DNA from: Phycisphaera mikurensis
GTDB taxonomy: Bacteria > Planctomycetota > Phycisphaerae > WQYP01
Direction: 5' to 3'
Length of the DNA: 53,009 nt
Assembly: GCA_022730455.1 (NCBI GenBank)
Contig: DZDI01000006.1
Location: 1-53,009, forward strand
In this document: positions 28,301-35,585 of the stretch, piece by piece
Layout: each line of letters begins with the position of its first letter
How positions within the stretch are numbered: position 1 is the first letter of the stretch
Notes under the pieces: generated by a model
Seen by the model: the letters and a program-made list of their open reading frames with translations, nothing else
Database searches by the model: none
Told to the model about the DNA's origin: nothing
Made by a program: the position numbers and the translations under genes

Positions 28301-28785
28301 CCGGGTCATTTTTGTTGCCGGTGGTTATGGAATTGGCTATCCCATTAACCATCCCGGGGGTCATGCCAGGCTTTTTCCTGCTCAATGTGTTTGCCGAGCA
28401 AACCATTTATGGCTACCGCGATCCCATTTTATTCACCGCCACGGCCATGATCGGGATGATTGCCTTGTCTGGTATCGTCACGCGTAACGCCGTGATTCTG
28501 GTGGATTTCATCCATCGGGCCTTGCGCCGCGGCCAACCCCTGCGCGATGCCATCATCGAGAGTGTCGTCGTGCGCATGCGGCCCATTCTATTGACTGCCG
28601 CCGCCGCGATGCTTTCATCAATTCCCATTTTGAGCGATCCGATATTTTCGGGCTTGGCGTGGGCGTTGATTTTCGGTCTTTTCGCATCGACAGTATTCAC
28701 ACTGCTGGTTATTCCGACGGTGTACTGGATCATATTTGCAAATAAACCCGGGCACGGCGTAGACACTCAGATGAGCGAGAGCTGA
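25339..28785 (+). CDS. RND efflux pump permease
   Basis: Inner-membrane proton-driven pump of 1148 residues, longer than typical AcrB proteins (about 1050). The fourth membrane segment contains the proton-relay aspartates D444 and D445 in GLLVDDPIVDVEN, and the matching segment in the second half has R1049 (TRNAVILVDF), where AcrB has lysine. This fits the HAE/acriflavin class more than the CzcA metal class, though the ArsR control leaves metal export possible. Extra length lies in the periplasmic loops, including a His/Pro/Gly-rich segment around 285-320. It is the last gene of the operon. Confidence 0.92.
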   Translation: MVDAGNSGSSTETRGLAAQLVHTFLHSRLSLVLIIVSLLLGAAALALTPREKDPQILVPMVDVFVRFPGHSAKSTEQLVATPLEELLYHIKGVEDVYSTSRRNGALVTARFFVGQDVQRSVLKIYREINSHRSVVPSGVTGWVVKPETINDVPILTLTLTGRDAPAVLLRQTAEELSARLAAVNNVSRAYVVGGRPQVVYVYLTAAKLRAFHLTASQISQQIQSADIRSSAGDYARNNQEIQVLTGKAIRNARQLGRLVVSVWRQQPVYLRDVARIVDGPAQVTSYVWHSWGAAARVPESPGFPGTVLTGHGPPRIRPGPVPAVTIAIAKKAGSNAVVVARQVITKARRLARMMIPPGMQLIVTRNAGLSANAKVNGLIDGLLAAVVIVILLLTLTLGWREAAVVTVAIPVVFGLTLASNLMLGFTINRVTLFALILSLGLLVDDPIVDVENISRHFAMAGRGTRRIAYGAMVEILRPLIVATLAVIISFIPMFFITGMMGPYMRPMAFNVPVAMLMSMLVALTVTPWVSFHLLKTRHASAVSTHGETLDHASISHVKKTQRYKLLAPIMDRLFHSRPARWGFLGFVAAVTLVSIALPALRLVPLKLLPFGNQSSLLIVVHAPRGTTLQATDAAARALMGRLERLNETVDATAYVGAAAPMDFNGLVRHYYLRTDPNDAQIEVDLAGKDHRAMQTHAIALSIRNRLTAIARRYHVRIQVVEAPPGPPVLDTIVGEIHGSPSTSYHRMQLAARTLEKRLELEPGVVDVDDSIQAAEKRNVFVVNKRKAALDGITTHEIAETLRMAITGQKVGIIHAPRQRQPLQIILTLPISRHSSRFDLGKLYVRGRGGALTPIAELGHWQTQQARQAIYHKNLRRVVYVYADTAGRPPINAVVDVDADRLPDANHPANHRLQPVGDGWINLHAKPRPLAGRTFLHDGSGIAWQLRPGVHVDFSGEGELRITEHVFRDLGIAFAAAMAGIYVLLVAQTGSFLLPVVMELAIPLTIPGVMPGFFLLNVFAEQTIYGYRDPILFTATAMIGMIALSGIVTRNAVILVDFIHRALRRGQPLRDAIIESVVVRMRPILLTAAAAMLSSIPILSDPIFSGLAWALIFGLFASTVFTLLVIPTVYWIIFANKPGHGVDTQMSES

Positions 28786-28847
28786 ATTTTCAAAGGCGTG
28801 ACTGGGGCCATCGTGCGGGATTCAAGCTCCCTGATTGCCAATTCCGC

Positions 28848-28876
28848 TTGTGATACGTCCATTTGCGGGCTATACT
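28848..28876 (+). promoter_or_regulatory. Sigma-70-type promoter for G1 peptidase gene
   Basis: TTGTGA (28848-28853) and TATACT (28871-28876) are 17 bases apart. The transcript would have a leader of about 145 bases before the ATG at 29028, with no recognised riboswitch. Confidence 0.55.
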
Positions 28877-29027
28877 CGCATCTCTTGGGGAGGGGGGGAC
28901 TGAGGTTAGATTGAGCCTCCGGGCCTTCGCAATCGCGCCCTTGGATGACCATCCTTGGTGTGATGGATAACCAAGTGTGCAGTGGGGGGCATTGGTCTTC
29001 AGAGCTTTTTAGAACGGGAGTAGTACC

Positions 29028-29942
29028 ATGCGATCACGTGCCAGCAATAGTCCGTTGTCAGGTGTTGCGACTATCGCAACGGGAGTTCTTGCGGTTGCGT
29101 TTATGGGCGGAACAGGGGTCGTGCGAGCCAGCGTTTCCGTTCCTCAAGCCGCCGATATGGCCTCGGCCTCCAGCGTGGCATACACATCGACCAACTGGTC
29201 TGGCTATGCCGACACGGCGTCCAGTGGATATGCCTTTAATTCTGTTTCCGCTACTTGGACGCAGCCAGCAGTCACCACCCAGTCCTCAAGCAGTTACGTG
29301 GCTGCGTCGTTTTGGGTGGGCCTCGACGGTTTTAGTTCCACTACAGTGGAACAAACCGGAACCCAGGCCGTTATTGGCTCCGGCGGCACGGTAACCTATT
29401 CCGCATGGTACGAGCTTTACCCGCAGGTTGAAATTCCTGTCTTCACTGTCAAGCCCGACGACAAAATCAGTGCGTCGGTGACATATGAATCCGCCACCAA
29501 CCAATTTGCATTCAAAATTACGGATTTAACGAGCGGTGCCTCGTACAGCACTACCGCGGTTGGCACGCAAACATCCAAGGCCCTGCGATCGTCTGCGGAA
29601 TGGATTGTGGAAGCTCCCGAATTTGGCACCAGCAGTGGTAGCTATCAGTTGTCAACACTGGCTGATTATGGTTCGTTCGGGTTTAATAACGCATCGGCGG
29701 GCATAAGCGGAAAAAGCATTAATCAGACCGGTTCCATCAGTGGTGTAAATGCCAATGGCGCAGCAACCTTAAACAGTATTACCCTTGTCGATGGCAATAC
29801 TTTTCAGGCCTTGTCCACGCCGTCCGCCCTGACCAACGACGGTGCCTCGTTTACGACCAACTATGTGCCCGAACCGACATCAGTTGCATTGGTTGGTCTT
29901 TCAGCCATGGGTCTGCTGCTGCTCAGGCGGCGTCGCGCCTGA
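29028..29942 (+). CDS. Secreted G1-family (eqolisin) glutamic peptidase with PEP-CTERM signal
   Basis: Exported protein of 304 residues. A Sec signal peptide covers about residues 1-34 (hydrophobic core ATGVLAVAFMGG). The G1 fold follows, with its landmarks in order: NWSGY (56-60), ATWTQP (75-80), FWVGLDG (95-101), EQTGT (108-112) containing the expected catalytic Q109, AWYELYP (126-132) and AEWIVEAP (190-197) containing the expected catalytic E191. This family is best known from fungi and works at acid pH; bacterial members are less studied. The C-terminus VPEPTSVALVGLSAMG plus RRRR is a PEP-CTERM signal, implying sorting by an exosortase. Start: ATG with GGGAG seven bases upstream. Confidence 0.85.
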   Translation: MRSRASNSPLSGVATIATGVLAVAFMGGTGVVRASVSVPQAADMASASSVAYTSTNWSGYADTASSGYAFNSVSATWTQPAVTTQSSSSYVAASFWVGLDGFSSTTVEQTGTQAVIGSGGTVTYSAWYELYPQVEIPVFTVKPDDKISASVTYESATNQFAFKITDLTSGASYSTTAVGTQTSKALRSSAEWIVEAPEFGTSSGSYQLSTLADYGSFGFNNASAGISGKSINQTGSISGVNANGAATLNSITLVDGNTFQALSTPSALTNDGASFTTNYVPEPTSVALVGLSAMGLLLLRRRRA

Positions 29943-29944
29943 AA

Positions 29945-29975
29945 TAGCTGTTTACCGCTGCGCGGTAAACAGCTA
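29945..29975. terminator. Strong hairpin after the G1 peptidase gene
   Basis: A perfect 13-bp stem (TAGCTGTTTACCG with its complement) and a five-base loop starts three bases past the stop codon. There is no T-run, so it may act as a 3' stabiliser or a factor-aided terminator. Confidence 0.55.
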
Positions 29976-29993
29976 CCGGGGGACAAGACGCTA

Positions 29994-30249
29994 ATGATGG
30001 ATGTCATCTTTTCGCGTGCCCATGGGCTACGGGATCAACTTGAGCCGCTTTTTTTACGAGTGCACGCCGCCGCGCAAGCTCGCGTCGGTCGATGCGGAAC
30101 TCCAGCAGGTGGAACGCGATGTCGCGGCAACACTCCGTGAGGTGACGAAATGGAGATTTATGACAGCCCAGATTGCCTTGTGTTCCGTAGCGGGATCATT
30201 TATGAAGGTACCACTCGGCAGATTTGGGCGCTCTATCCGGCACCTCTGA
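29994..30249 (+). pseudogene. Small unknown gene, frame-disrupted at a T7 run
   Basis: One frame begins with ATG at 29994 (MMDVIFSRAHGLRDQLEPLF, with GGGGGA ten bases upstream) but soon degenerates and stops at 30140. The overlapping frame starting at 30001 becomes clearly protein-like after the run of seven T at 30049-30055 (KLASVDAELQQVERDVAATL, an amphipathic helix) and stops at 30249, about 100 bases inside the next gene. Losing one T would join the two good halves into a single small helical protein. I cannot tell apart a mutation, a sequencing error and programmed slippage. No family is recognised. Confidence 0.4.
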
Positions 30250-31040
30250 TCCTACCTGCCATCTACAAGGGCATCGACGAACCGGGCTTGGCCTTTCGGG
30301 AAGATGTTTTTGACCCATTGACCCGTATCCGTCGCGGGCGGTTTTATACAGTTATCGGTGGGCAGCGGAGCGGATGCTTCTATCATACCCCTGACGTATC
30401 AAATGGGCCGTATGGAAGGTTACCTGACAGCCGCAGCGGCGACGAATTTAAAGAAGAGGGTAGTGGTCGGATCGCGTATGCCTCTAATGTTGACGCCGCC
30501 CGTAAAGAGATGGTCCAACTGGGGCTCGAAGGTGCGACGACGTTCTGGCGTGTCATCGACGTCGAAAAAAACGTGCACAGGCAGCAGGTGTTCACGCTCC
30601 GCGCAAGATCGCTGTTTGGCGTGCTGCCTGAACTGAGCGGCGAGGTGATGGACAAAGGCACGCGACCTCTCGACCCCGACACATTGGGGCAAGTTCGGAA
30701 ATCAATGGATGGATTGATTGACACCTACCACCGTATGCAGCCCGTGCCGACCGTCGATGCAGCAAGAGAAACGTGCCGAGTCATTCTGGCAAGCTGGATT
30801 GGGCGGGAGGCGAGCGGCAAAGACCTGAAGGACGTGATTGCTCTCATACCCAAGGGCCGGGAGGTTCTTAAACGTGGCGCATACATCGTGAACCGCCTGC
30901 ACCCACGTGCCAAATCTTCCGAACGGGAGAATCAAGCATCCAAAAGAAATGCTCTCCGGGAGCCGAATGATGAGGACGCCGAAACGAGTGTACATCTGGT
31001 CGGCCTAGTTTTGCGTGAAATCGGATGGGGCGGAGCATGA
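30150..31040 (+). CDS. Unknown accessory protein (296 residues)
   Basis: Soluble protein with no signal peptide or membrane segment. The codons are consistently coding-like and the ATG follows GAGGTG at seven bases. The N-terminal half (1-150) is mixed alpha/beta with several aromatic turns (FRSGIIYEGTTRQIWALYP, FDPLTRIRRGRFY). The C-terminal half is helical, with repeated charged segments such as GRPVLKRG-like KGREVLKRGAYIVNRLHPRA and the ending HLVGLVLREIGW. The helical part recalls, by pattern only, HEPN-type domains of abortive-infection proteins; a clear Rx4-6H motif is not present. The next small frame overlaps its stop by ATGA. No function should be assumed. Confidence 0.75.
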   Translation: MEIYDSPDCLVFRSGIIYEGTTRQIWALYPAPLILPAIYKGIDEPGLAFREDVFDPLTRIRRGRFYTVIGGQRSGCFYHTPDVSNGPYGRLPDSRSGDEFKEEGSGRIAYASNVDAARKEMVQLGLEGATTFWRVIDVEKNVHRQQVFTLRARSLFGVLPELSGEVMDKGTRPLDPDTLGQVRKSMDGLIDTYHRMQPVPTVDAARETCRVILASWIGREASGKDLKDVIALIPKGREVLKRGAYIVNRLHPRAKSSERENQASKRNALREPNDEDAETSVHLVGLVLREIGWGGA

Positions 31041-31180
31041 GCCGCGCAGTGTTGCGGGGAGTCCGCGTGACCGAAAAGACCGAACTCAAGACTCGTATTA
31101 TCCAATACCTGCAGGAGATAAACATCATCCCCGTTGTATTAAAGTGGAAGTCTAAACTCAACACGGTTACGCCCCCATAG
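31037..31180 (+). CDS. Small unknown protein (47 residues), ATGA-coupled
   Basis: An open frame begins with ATG overlapping the stop of the 296-residue gene and ends at TAG 31178-31180. The start has GGGGCGGAG just upstream. The product is basic (pI clearly high from ten Lys/Arg) and has one amphipathic helix around TELKTRIIQYLQEINIIPVV. The stop-start overlap suggests translational coupling and partnership with the larger protein. It may also be the truncated front of a longer lost gene. Confidence 0.5.
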   Translation: MSRAVLRGVRVTEKTELKTRIIQYLQEINIIPVVLKWKSKLNTVTPP

Positions 31181-31278
31181 CTAATGATATTTTATTATGG
31201 AATCAGACGACTGGTCGTGTGCCTGACTGGCCGAAGGGTCGTGAACGGTTACCGAAAAGGATTTTGATCACAACATTG

Positions 31279-31339
31279 TTGAGATTTATTCTCACTTCAT
31301 ATATAACTTGGCAATTGCAATAAATGAGAACTGGTCTCA
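31279..31339 (+). promoter_or_regulatory. Nramp promoter flanked by two TGAGA-N5-TCTCA operators
   Basis: A promoter TTGAGA (31279-31284) and TATAAC (31302-31307) has a 17-base spacer. Two inverted repeats with identical arms, TGAGA-N5-TCTCA, lie at 31280-31294 (over the -35) and 31325-31339 (just after the expected start). Their centres are 45 bases apart. The 15-bp size and TGA...TCA ends resemble Fur-family boxes. A metal-dependent repressor is a reasonable guess; its gene is not adjacent. Confidence 0.65.
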
Positions 31340-31378
31340 TTTAGATTCGCGTTCAATGTTGTGGTTATGGAGTGACCC

Positions 31379-32698
31379 ATGCCAATAGCTTCCCAAGTGC
31401 ACGAGCCATCATCCGGACTCGGTCCGCCATCCAAGGGCGATGCGTTCAAAAAATCCCGAAATCCCACATCGCCAGGAAAACCAGCTATGCCATTTTGGAA
31501 ATTACTTCTGCTGGTCGCCGGGCCGGGACTGGTGGTCATGCTGGCCGACACCGACGCGGGAAGTGTGATTACTGCAGCCCAAAGCGGAGCTCAATTCGGA
31601 TACCGGCTGCTGGTGTTTCAACTGATTTTGATTCCCATCTTATTTATCGTTCAAGAACTAGCCGTTCGCCTGGGGCTCATCACGCAAAAAGGACATGGCG
31701 AACTGATTAAAGAACATTTTGGCAAGGGATGGGCTTGGCTCTCTGTGTCTACGCTTATGGTTTCATGCGTGGGGGCCCTGCTGACTGAATTTGCCGGCAT
31801 CGAAGGCGTAGGCCAGCTTTTTGGCGTACCACCTTGGATCAGCATCTCCATGACCATACTCTTTCTGGTTATCGTGGTGGCCACCGGCACCTATCGTCAG
31901 GTCGAGGTCGTGGCAATACTCATTGGGCTTTTTGAACTGGCATTTGTGGCCGTGGCAGCCATTTCGCATCCTTCAGTACACGCGATGATCACCGCCATTA
32001 AAAATCAGCCCCTCCGCGATCCTAATTACCTGTTTCTGATCGCCGGCAATGTCGGTGCCGTCATAATGCCTTGGATGGTCTTTTACCAGCAGTCGGCGGT
32101 GATTGATAAAGGACTTAACGAGTCGCACATGCGAGCGGAGCGGGTTGATACTGTGGTCGGTTCAGTTGTTACGCAGATTATAATGGCTGCGGTGCTTATT
32201 CTCGTGGCGGCTACCATCGGCCTTAAGAATCCGGACGCTCAGCTAAATACGGTTCAGCAGATTGCCACTGGCTTGAGTGCCATCTTGGGCAGTTGGTGGG
32301 GCCGGGCCATTTTTTCACTTGGCATGCTGGGCGCAGCACTGGTGGCGACTATTGTAGTTTCACTTACCGCAGCCTGGGGTCTGGGCGAAGTGACTGGATA
32401 CAAACGGTCGCTGGCTCATCACCCATTCGAGGCCCCATGGTTTTACGCCATTTATACCATCGCCTTGTTAATCGGTGCGGGAATTGTGCTATCGGGCATC
32501 AACCTCGTGCGGCTTAGCGTCGGGGTGGAAGTGATGAATGCCCTCTTATTACCGATCGTGCTTGGCTTTTTGTATCTTTTGGCGCTACGCACGCTGCCGG
32601 AGCGTTGGCGTTTGAAGGGCTGGTATGCGTGGCTGGTTGGGGCGGTGGTCATATTAACAGCGCTGACGGGCGTTTATGCGGGCATCGCCGGCATTTAA
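31379..32698 (+). CDS. Nramp-family transporter with atypical metal-binding residues
   Basis: Membrane protein of 439 residues with about eleven hydrophobic helices, in the Nramp (MntH) superfamily of proton-coupled divalent-metal importers. The DPGN motif of helix 1 reads DAGS (59-62), keeping the aspartate but not the asparagine. The MPH motif of helix 6 reads MPW (230-232) within AVIMPWM, keeping Ala227 and Met230 but replacing the histidine. It therefore belongs to a divergent branch; Mn, Fe or Mg are all possible substrates. The ATG at 31379 has GGAGTG just upstream. The operator arrangement upstream supports metal-responsive control. Confidence 0.85.
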   Translation: MPIASQVHEPSSGLGPPSKGDAFKKSRNPTSPGKPAMPFWKLLLLVAGPGLVVMLADTDAGSVITAAQSGAQFGYRLLVFQLILIPILFIVQELAVRLGLITQKGHGELIKEHFGKGWAWLSVSTLMVSCVGALLTEFAGIEGVGQLFGVPPWISISMTILFLVIVVATGTYRQVEVVAILIGLFELAFVAVAAISHPSVHAMITAIKNQPLRDPNYLFLIAGNVGAVIMPWMVFYQQSAVIDKGLNESHMRAERVDTVVGSVVTQIIMAAVLILVAATIGLKNPDAQLNTVQQIATGLSAILGSWWGRAIFSLGMLGAALVATIVVSLTAAWGLGEVTGYKRSLAHHPFEAPWFYAIYTIALLIGAGIVLSGINLVRLSVGVEVMNALLLPIVLGFLYLLALRTLPERWRLKGWYAWLVGAVVILTALTGVYAGIAGI

Positions 32699-32883
32699 TC
32701 ACTGAAGCCCAATACAGTAATTCAACTATCCATGAATCAATAGCCTGCCAAGGCGGTTTGGTGCAATCCGGGGAAAAGGAGTATTATCAGACACGCCATG
32801 GCCGTCGGATAGTGATAACGAGCGGTGTTCGTTGGGGCGCCTCGCGGAACTATGGTTGTATTAAGGGCTTACGAGGATCTCAC

Positions 32884-33231
32884 ATGTTTGATTCAATTAA
32901 GGCGCTTTCGCAACTTGGCCCTATGATGGCCAAGGCCAAAGAGATGCAAAGCCGCTTGGCTGAATTTCAGAAAACCTTACCGTTTATTGAAGCGTCCGGC
33001 TCAGCGGACGGTGATTCAGTACGTGTAACGGCCAATGGGCGGTTGGAGATTATGGCCTTTGAATTTGAGCCAGATGCGCCGACAGCGGATATGGCGCGAC
33101 TGGCAGACCTGTGCCGCGAGGCCACCAATGCTGCCTTACGGGCCGTGCAGGCACAGGTGCAGATGAAAATGCAGGAATCGATGGGCGATATTGATATGGG
33201 CGCCATGAGAACCATGCTGGGTCAGGGTTAG
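32884..33231 (+). CDS. YbaB/EbfC family nucleoid-associated protein
   Basis: Small DNA-binding protein of 115 residues that forms dimers with a tweezer shape in the family. The sequence MMAKAKEMQSRLAEFQKTL, then ASGSADGDSVRVTANGRLEI and a C-terminal Met/Gln-rich helix, fits YbaB. The usual gene order ybaB-recR is kept, with recR 12 bases downstream. The ATG at 32884 has GAGGA about eight bases upstream; the frame is open to 32605 but that part overlaps the Nramp gene. Confidence 0.9.
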   Translation: MFDSIKALSQLGPMMAKAKEMQSRLAEFQKTLPFIEASGSADGDSVRVTANGRLEIMAFEFEPDAPTADMARLADLCREATNAALRAVQAQVQMKMQESMGDIDMGAMRTMLGQG

Positions 33232-33243
33232 AATTTACCAAAG

Positions 33244-33873
33244 ATGCCAGATACCAGACATGCATATAGCGCGGCGGTGAAGTATCTGCTGGACCTTTTC
33301 GGGCAACTACCTGGAATAGGATCACGGTCGGCCGAAAGAATTGTATTTCACATTCTGAAAGGCGACCGAGCAGAGGCGGCCAAACTGGCTGCAGCGATAT
33401 TGGCCGTCAAAGATCAGGTTCGGCATTGCAGCGTATGCTTTCATCTGACCGAGAAAGATCCATGCGATATCTGCGCCAATCCGCAGCGAGAGCATGGGGT
33501 GATATGCGTGGTGGAGCAACCCAAGGACGTATATCAAATAGAAACCACGGGTGCCTATGCCGGTGTGTACCATGTACTTTTAGGGCATCTGGCGCCGCTG
33601 GACGAAATTGGGGCCGATGCTTTAACCATCGATGCCCTTGTCAGTCGTGTGGATGGCAGGGATATTGACGGAAAACGGCTCGTACGCGAGGTCATTTTAG
33701 CGACCAACCCCACCATGGACGGCGATGCGACGGCGCTACTGATTCAAGAAAGACTTGCCCGCAGCGGCGTCATGCTGACCCGACTGGCGCGAGGTTTGCC
33801 TCCCGGAGCGCAAATTGAGCATTCCAACCGGGCCATTCTCCACGATGCCCTTACGGGGCGCGTTAAGATGTAG
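33244..33873 (+). CDS. recR: Recombination protein RecR
   Basis: Clamp-like protein that works with RecF and RecO to load RecA at gaps. The 209-residue sequence has the helix-hairpin-helix QLPGIGSRSAERIVFHIL, the zinc finger cysteines CSVC...CDIC (about 60-75), the Toprim domain starting ICVVEQPKDVYQIE, and the Walker-like C-terminal ATNPTMDGDATA followed by TRLARGLPPGAQIE. All are normal for RecR. It follows ybaB in what is presumably one operon. Confidence 0.97.
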   Translation: MPDTRHAYSAAVKYLLDLFGQLPGIGSRSAERIVFHILKGDRAEAAKLAAAILAVKDQVRHCSVCFHLTEKDPCDICANPQREHGVICVVEQPKDVYQIETTGAYAGVYHVLLGHLAPLDEIGADALTIDALVSRVDGRDIDGKRLVREVILATNPTMDGDATALLIQERLARSGVMLTRLARGLPPGAQIEHSNRAILHDALTGRVKM

Positions 33874-33943
33874 CCGGCCAATTTCCGACGTCGTACAGGT
33901 CTTATCTGGGAGTAGGGAAGAGCACAGCGCGGGGTGGGTGTGG

Positions 33944-35536
33944 ATGAATATCATCTGGATCATATCTAGATACGCAGCACGGCGGCTATTTTTTTCCCCG
34001 GCAACGGCGAATCGTCGGCACAGACATTCTCTGCAATTAGTAACGCTCACCGCCGTTATGGTCACGCTTCTGCTGCTGATGTTTCCTTCACCTCTGTTGG
34101 CGGCAGGACACCGGTTGGAGGCACCTGCGGGCAGAGCCTATCGGCATGCGGCAATTATCACGGTGCATGGTGTGGTGGATCAGATTCAGGTGGTGGCGAT
34201 TACGCGGCGGATTCATCTGGCCACGGAGCGGCACGCATCGCTTTTGATTTTTCGTTTTCGGAGCTCGACGGGGCTGGTCTCGTCGGCACTGCGGGCCGCA
34301 CAGATCATCGCTCAATGTAAAATTGCCACCGTAGCCTATATTCGCTCTCAGGCGATCGGCCCTGCACTGCTGATGGCCGTCGCTTGCAACAAAATTATCA
34401 TGCACCACCATGCGGTCATCGGCGATGGTCAGGTGTTTCAAACGCGCGAAAGACTGGGGTTTACGGCCCGAGCACCTCAACCGCATGGGAAGCTGCTTAA
34501 ATGGCTGTGGCACTGCGCCCGCGTCAATGGATACTCCAAGGTGATATTGGCTGCGATGGTGGATCCAACCGTGGTACTCGATGAGGTAAGTAATCGGCAG
34601 ACTGGCAAAACGGAATTGGTCACGCCCGCAAGCCGCAGGAAGCTCATGCGAGAAACGGTGCAAGGGCATCCGGGCCATCATCCATGGGAATTTGTACGGC
34701 GATTAAAGCCAGCCGGAACTGTGCTGACCCTTTCCGCCAAACGGGCGAGGCAATTTGGGCTCTCCACCGCCACCGTGCGATCACGGTCGGCATTACTGGC
34801 GCAACTCAACGTGACTGCCATTCGTGTGCCAGTTTTGCGACTGGATTTTATGGAACACGCTCTGCGAGTGCTGGTATCGCCGGGAGTGCGATTTTTTTTG
34901 ATTGTGATTCTGGTGATCGCTGGCTGGCTCACGTTGACCCACCCCGGATGGCACGTGCCCATACTGGTTGGATTGGCCGCCTTGGGGGTGCTGCTGGGGG
35001 CGCCGATGCTGACCGGCGTGGGGCAATGGTGGGAGATTATTCTGGCGGCGGTGGGAATTATATTGATTATTTTTGATATATTTCATTTTGGCGGCATCGG
35101 CCTGCTGGCAATTCCCGGCTTTGTACTGGTGCTGATCTGTGTGGGCTTGTCGCTGGTGCCATTGACCGGGGGCTACACATCTTTCAGACCGATGCTCTCG
35201 GCGGCGCAGATCAGCGGTGGAGTGTTGGTGGGCGCTCTTTTATGCGGCATCATCACAACCGTGCTGGGCATTCGATTCATGCATCGACTGCCTGGTGCCC
35301 GGCGGATGGTACTGACACCACCTAAGCCGGCGGCAGGTGCCGCGGCCAACGCGGTGGCCGAGCCATTTACCGGTTGCATCGGCCGGTCAGTTTCAGATTT
35401 AAGGCCCGGCGGGAAGGCAAATTTTGATGGACGATTGACGGATGTAGTCACCCGCGGCGAATATATCGCTGCCGGTACACCGATCATGGTGCTGGGTCGC
35501 ACGCAACAACAATGGCTGGTCCGGGCGATTGATTAA
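33944..35536 (+). CDS. NfeD-family membrane protein with degenerate protease domain
   Basis: Protein of 530 residues in the NfeD/ClpP-like family associated with stomatins. An N-terminal membrane segment or signal (about 30-52), a ClpP-like domain (55-300), a cluster of membrane helices (about 310-420) and a C-terminal OB-fold (about 450-530) are visible. The nucleophile region, normally A-x-S-A-G, reads AIGPA (in RSQAIGPALLMAVA), so the catalytic serine seems to be missing and the protease domain is probably inactive. A partner short NfeD gene follows 49 bases later. The ATG at 33944 lacks a strong ribosome-binding site, so the start is uncertain. Confidence 0.8.
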   Translation: MNIIWIISRYAARRLFFSPATANRRHRHSLQLVTLTAVMVTLLLLMFPSPLLAAGHRLEAPAGRAYRHAAIITVHGVVDQIQVVAITRRIHLATERHASLLIFRFRSSTGLVSSALRAAQIIAQCKIATVAYIRSQAIGPALLMAVACNKIIMHHHAVIGDGQVFQTRERLGFTARAPQPHGKLLKWLWHCARVNGYSKVILAAMVDPTVVLDEVSNRQTGKTELVTPASRRKLMRETVQGHPGHHPWEFVRRLKPAGTVLTLSAKRARQFGLSTATVRSRSALLAQLNVTAIRVPVLRLDFMEHALRVLVSPGVRFFLIVILVIAGWLTLTHPGWHVPILVGLAALGVLLGAPMLTGVGQWWEIILAAVGIILIIFDIFHFGGIGLLAIPGFVLVLICVGLSLVPLTGGYTSFRPMLSAAQISGGVLVGALLCGIITTVLGIRFMHRLPGARRMVLTPPKPAAGAAANAVAEPFTGCIGRSVSDLRPGGKANFDGRLTDVVTRGEYIAAGTPIMVLGRTQQQWLVRAID

Positions 35537-35585
35537 CGCGGCCCGACCCCGGCGCGGTGCCAGAATGGCTTGAGGGCTTACCTTC

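Noticed and set aside
32699-32883. SRP or other small RNA gene before ybaB
   Set aside because: Such genes are often near ybaB, but the conserved SRP RNA core sequence is absent.
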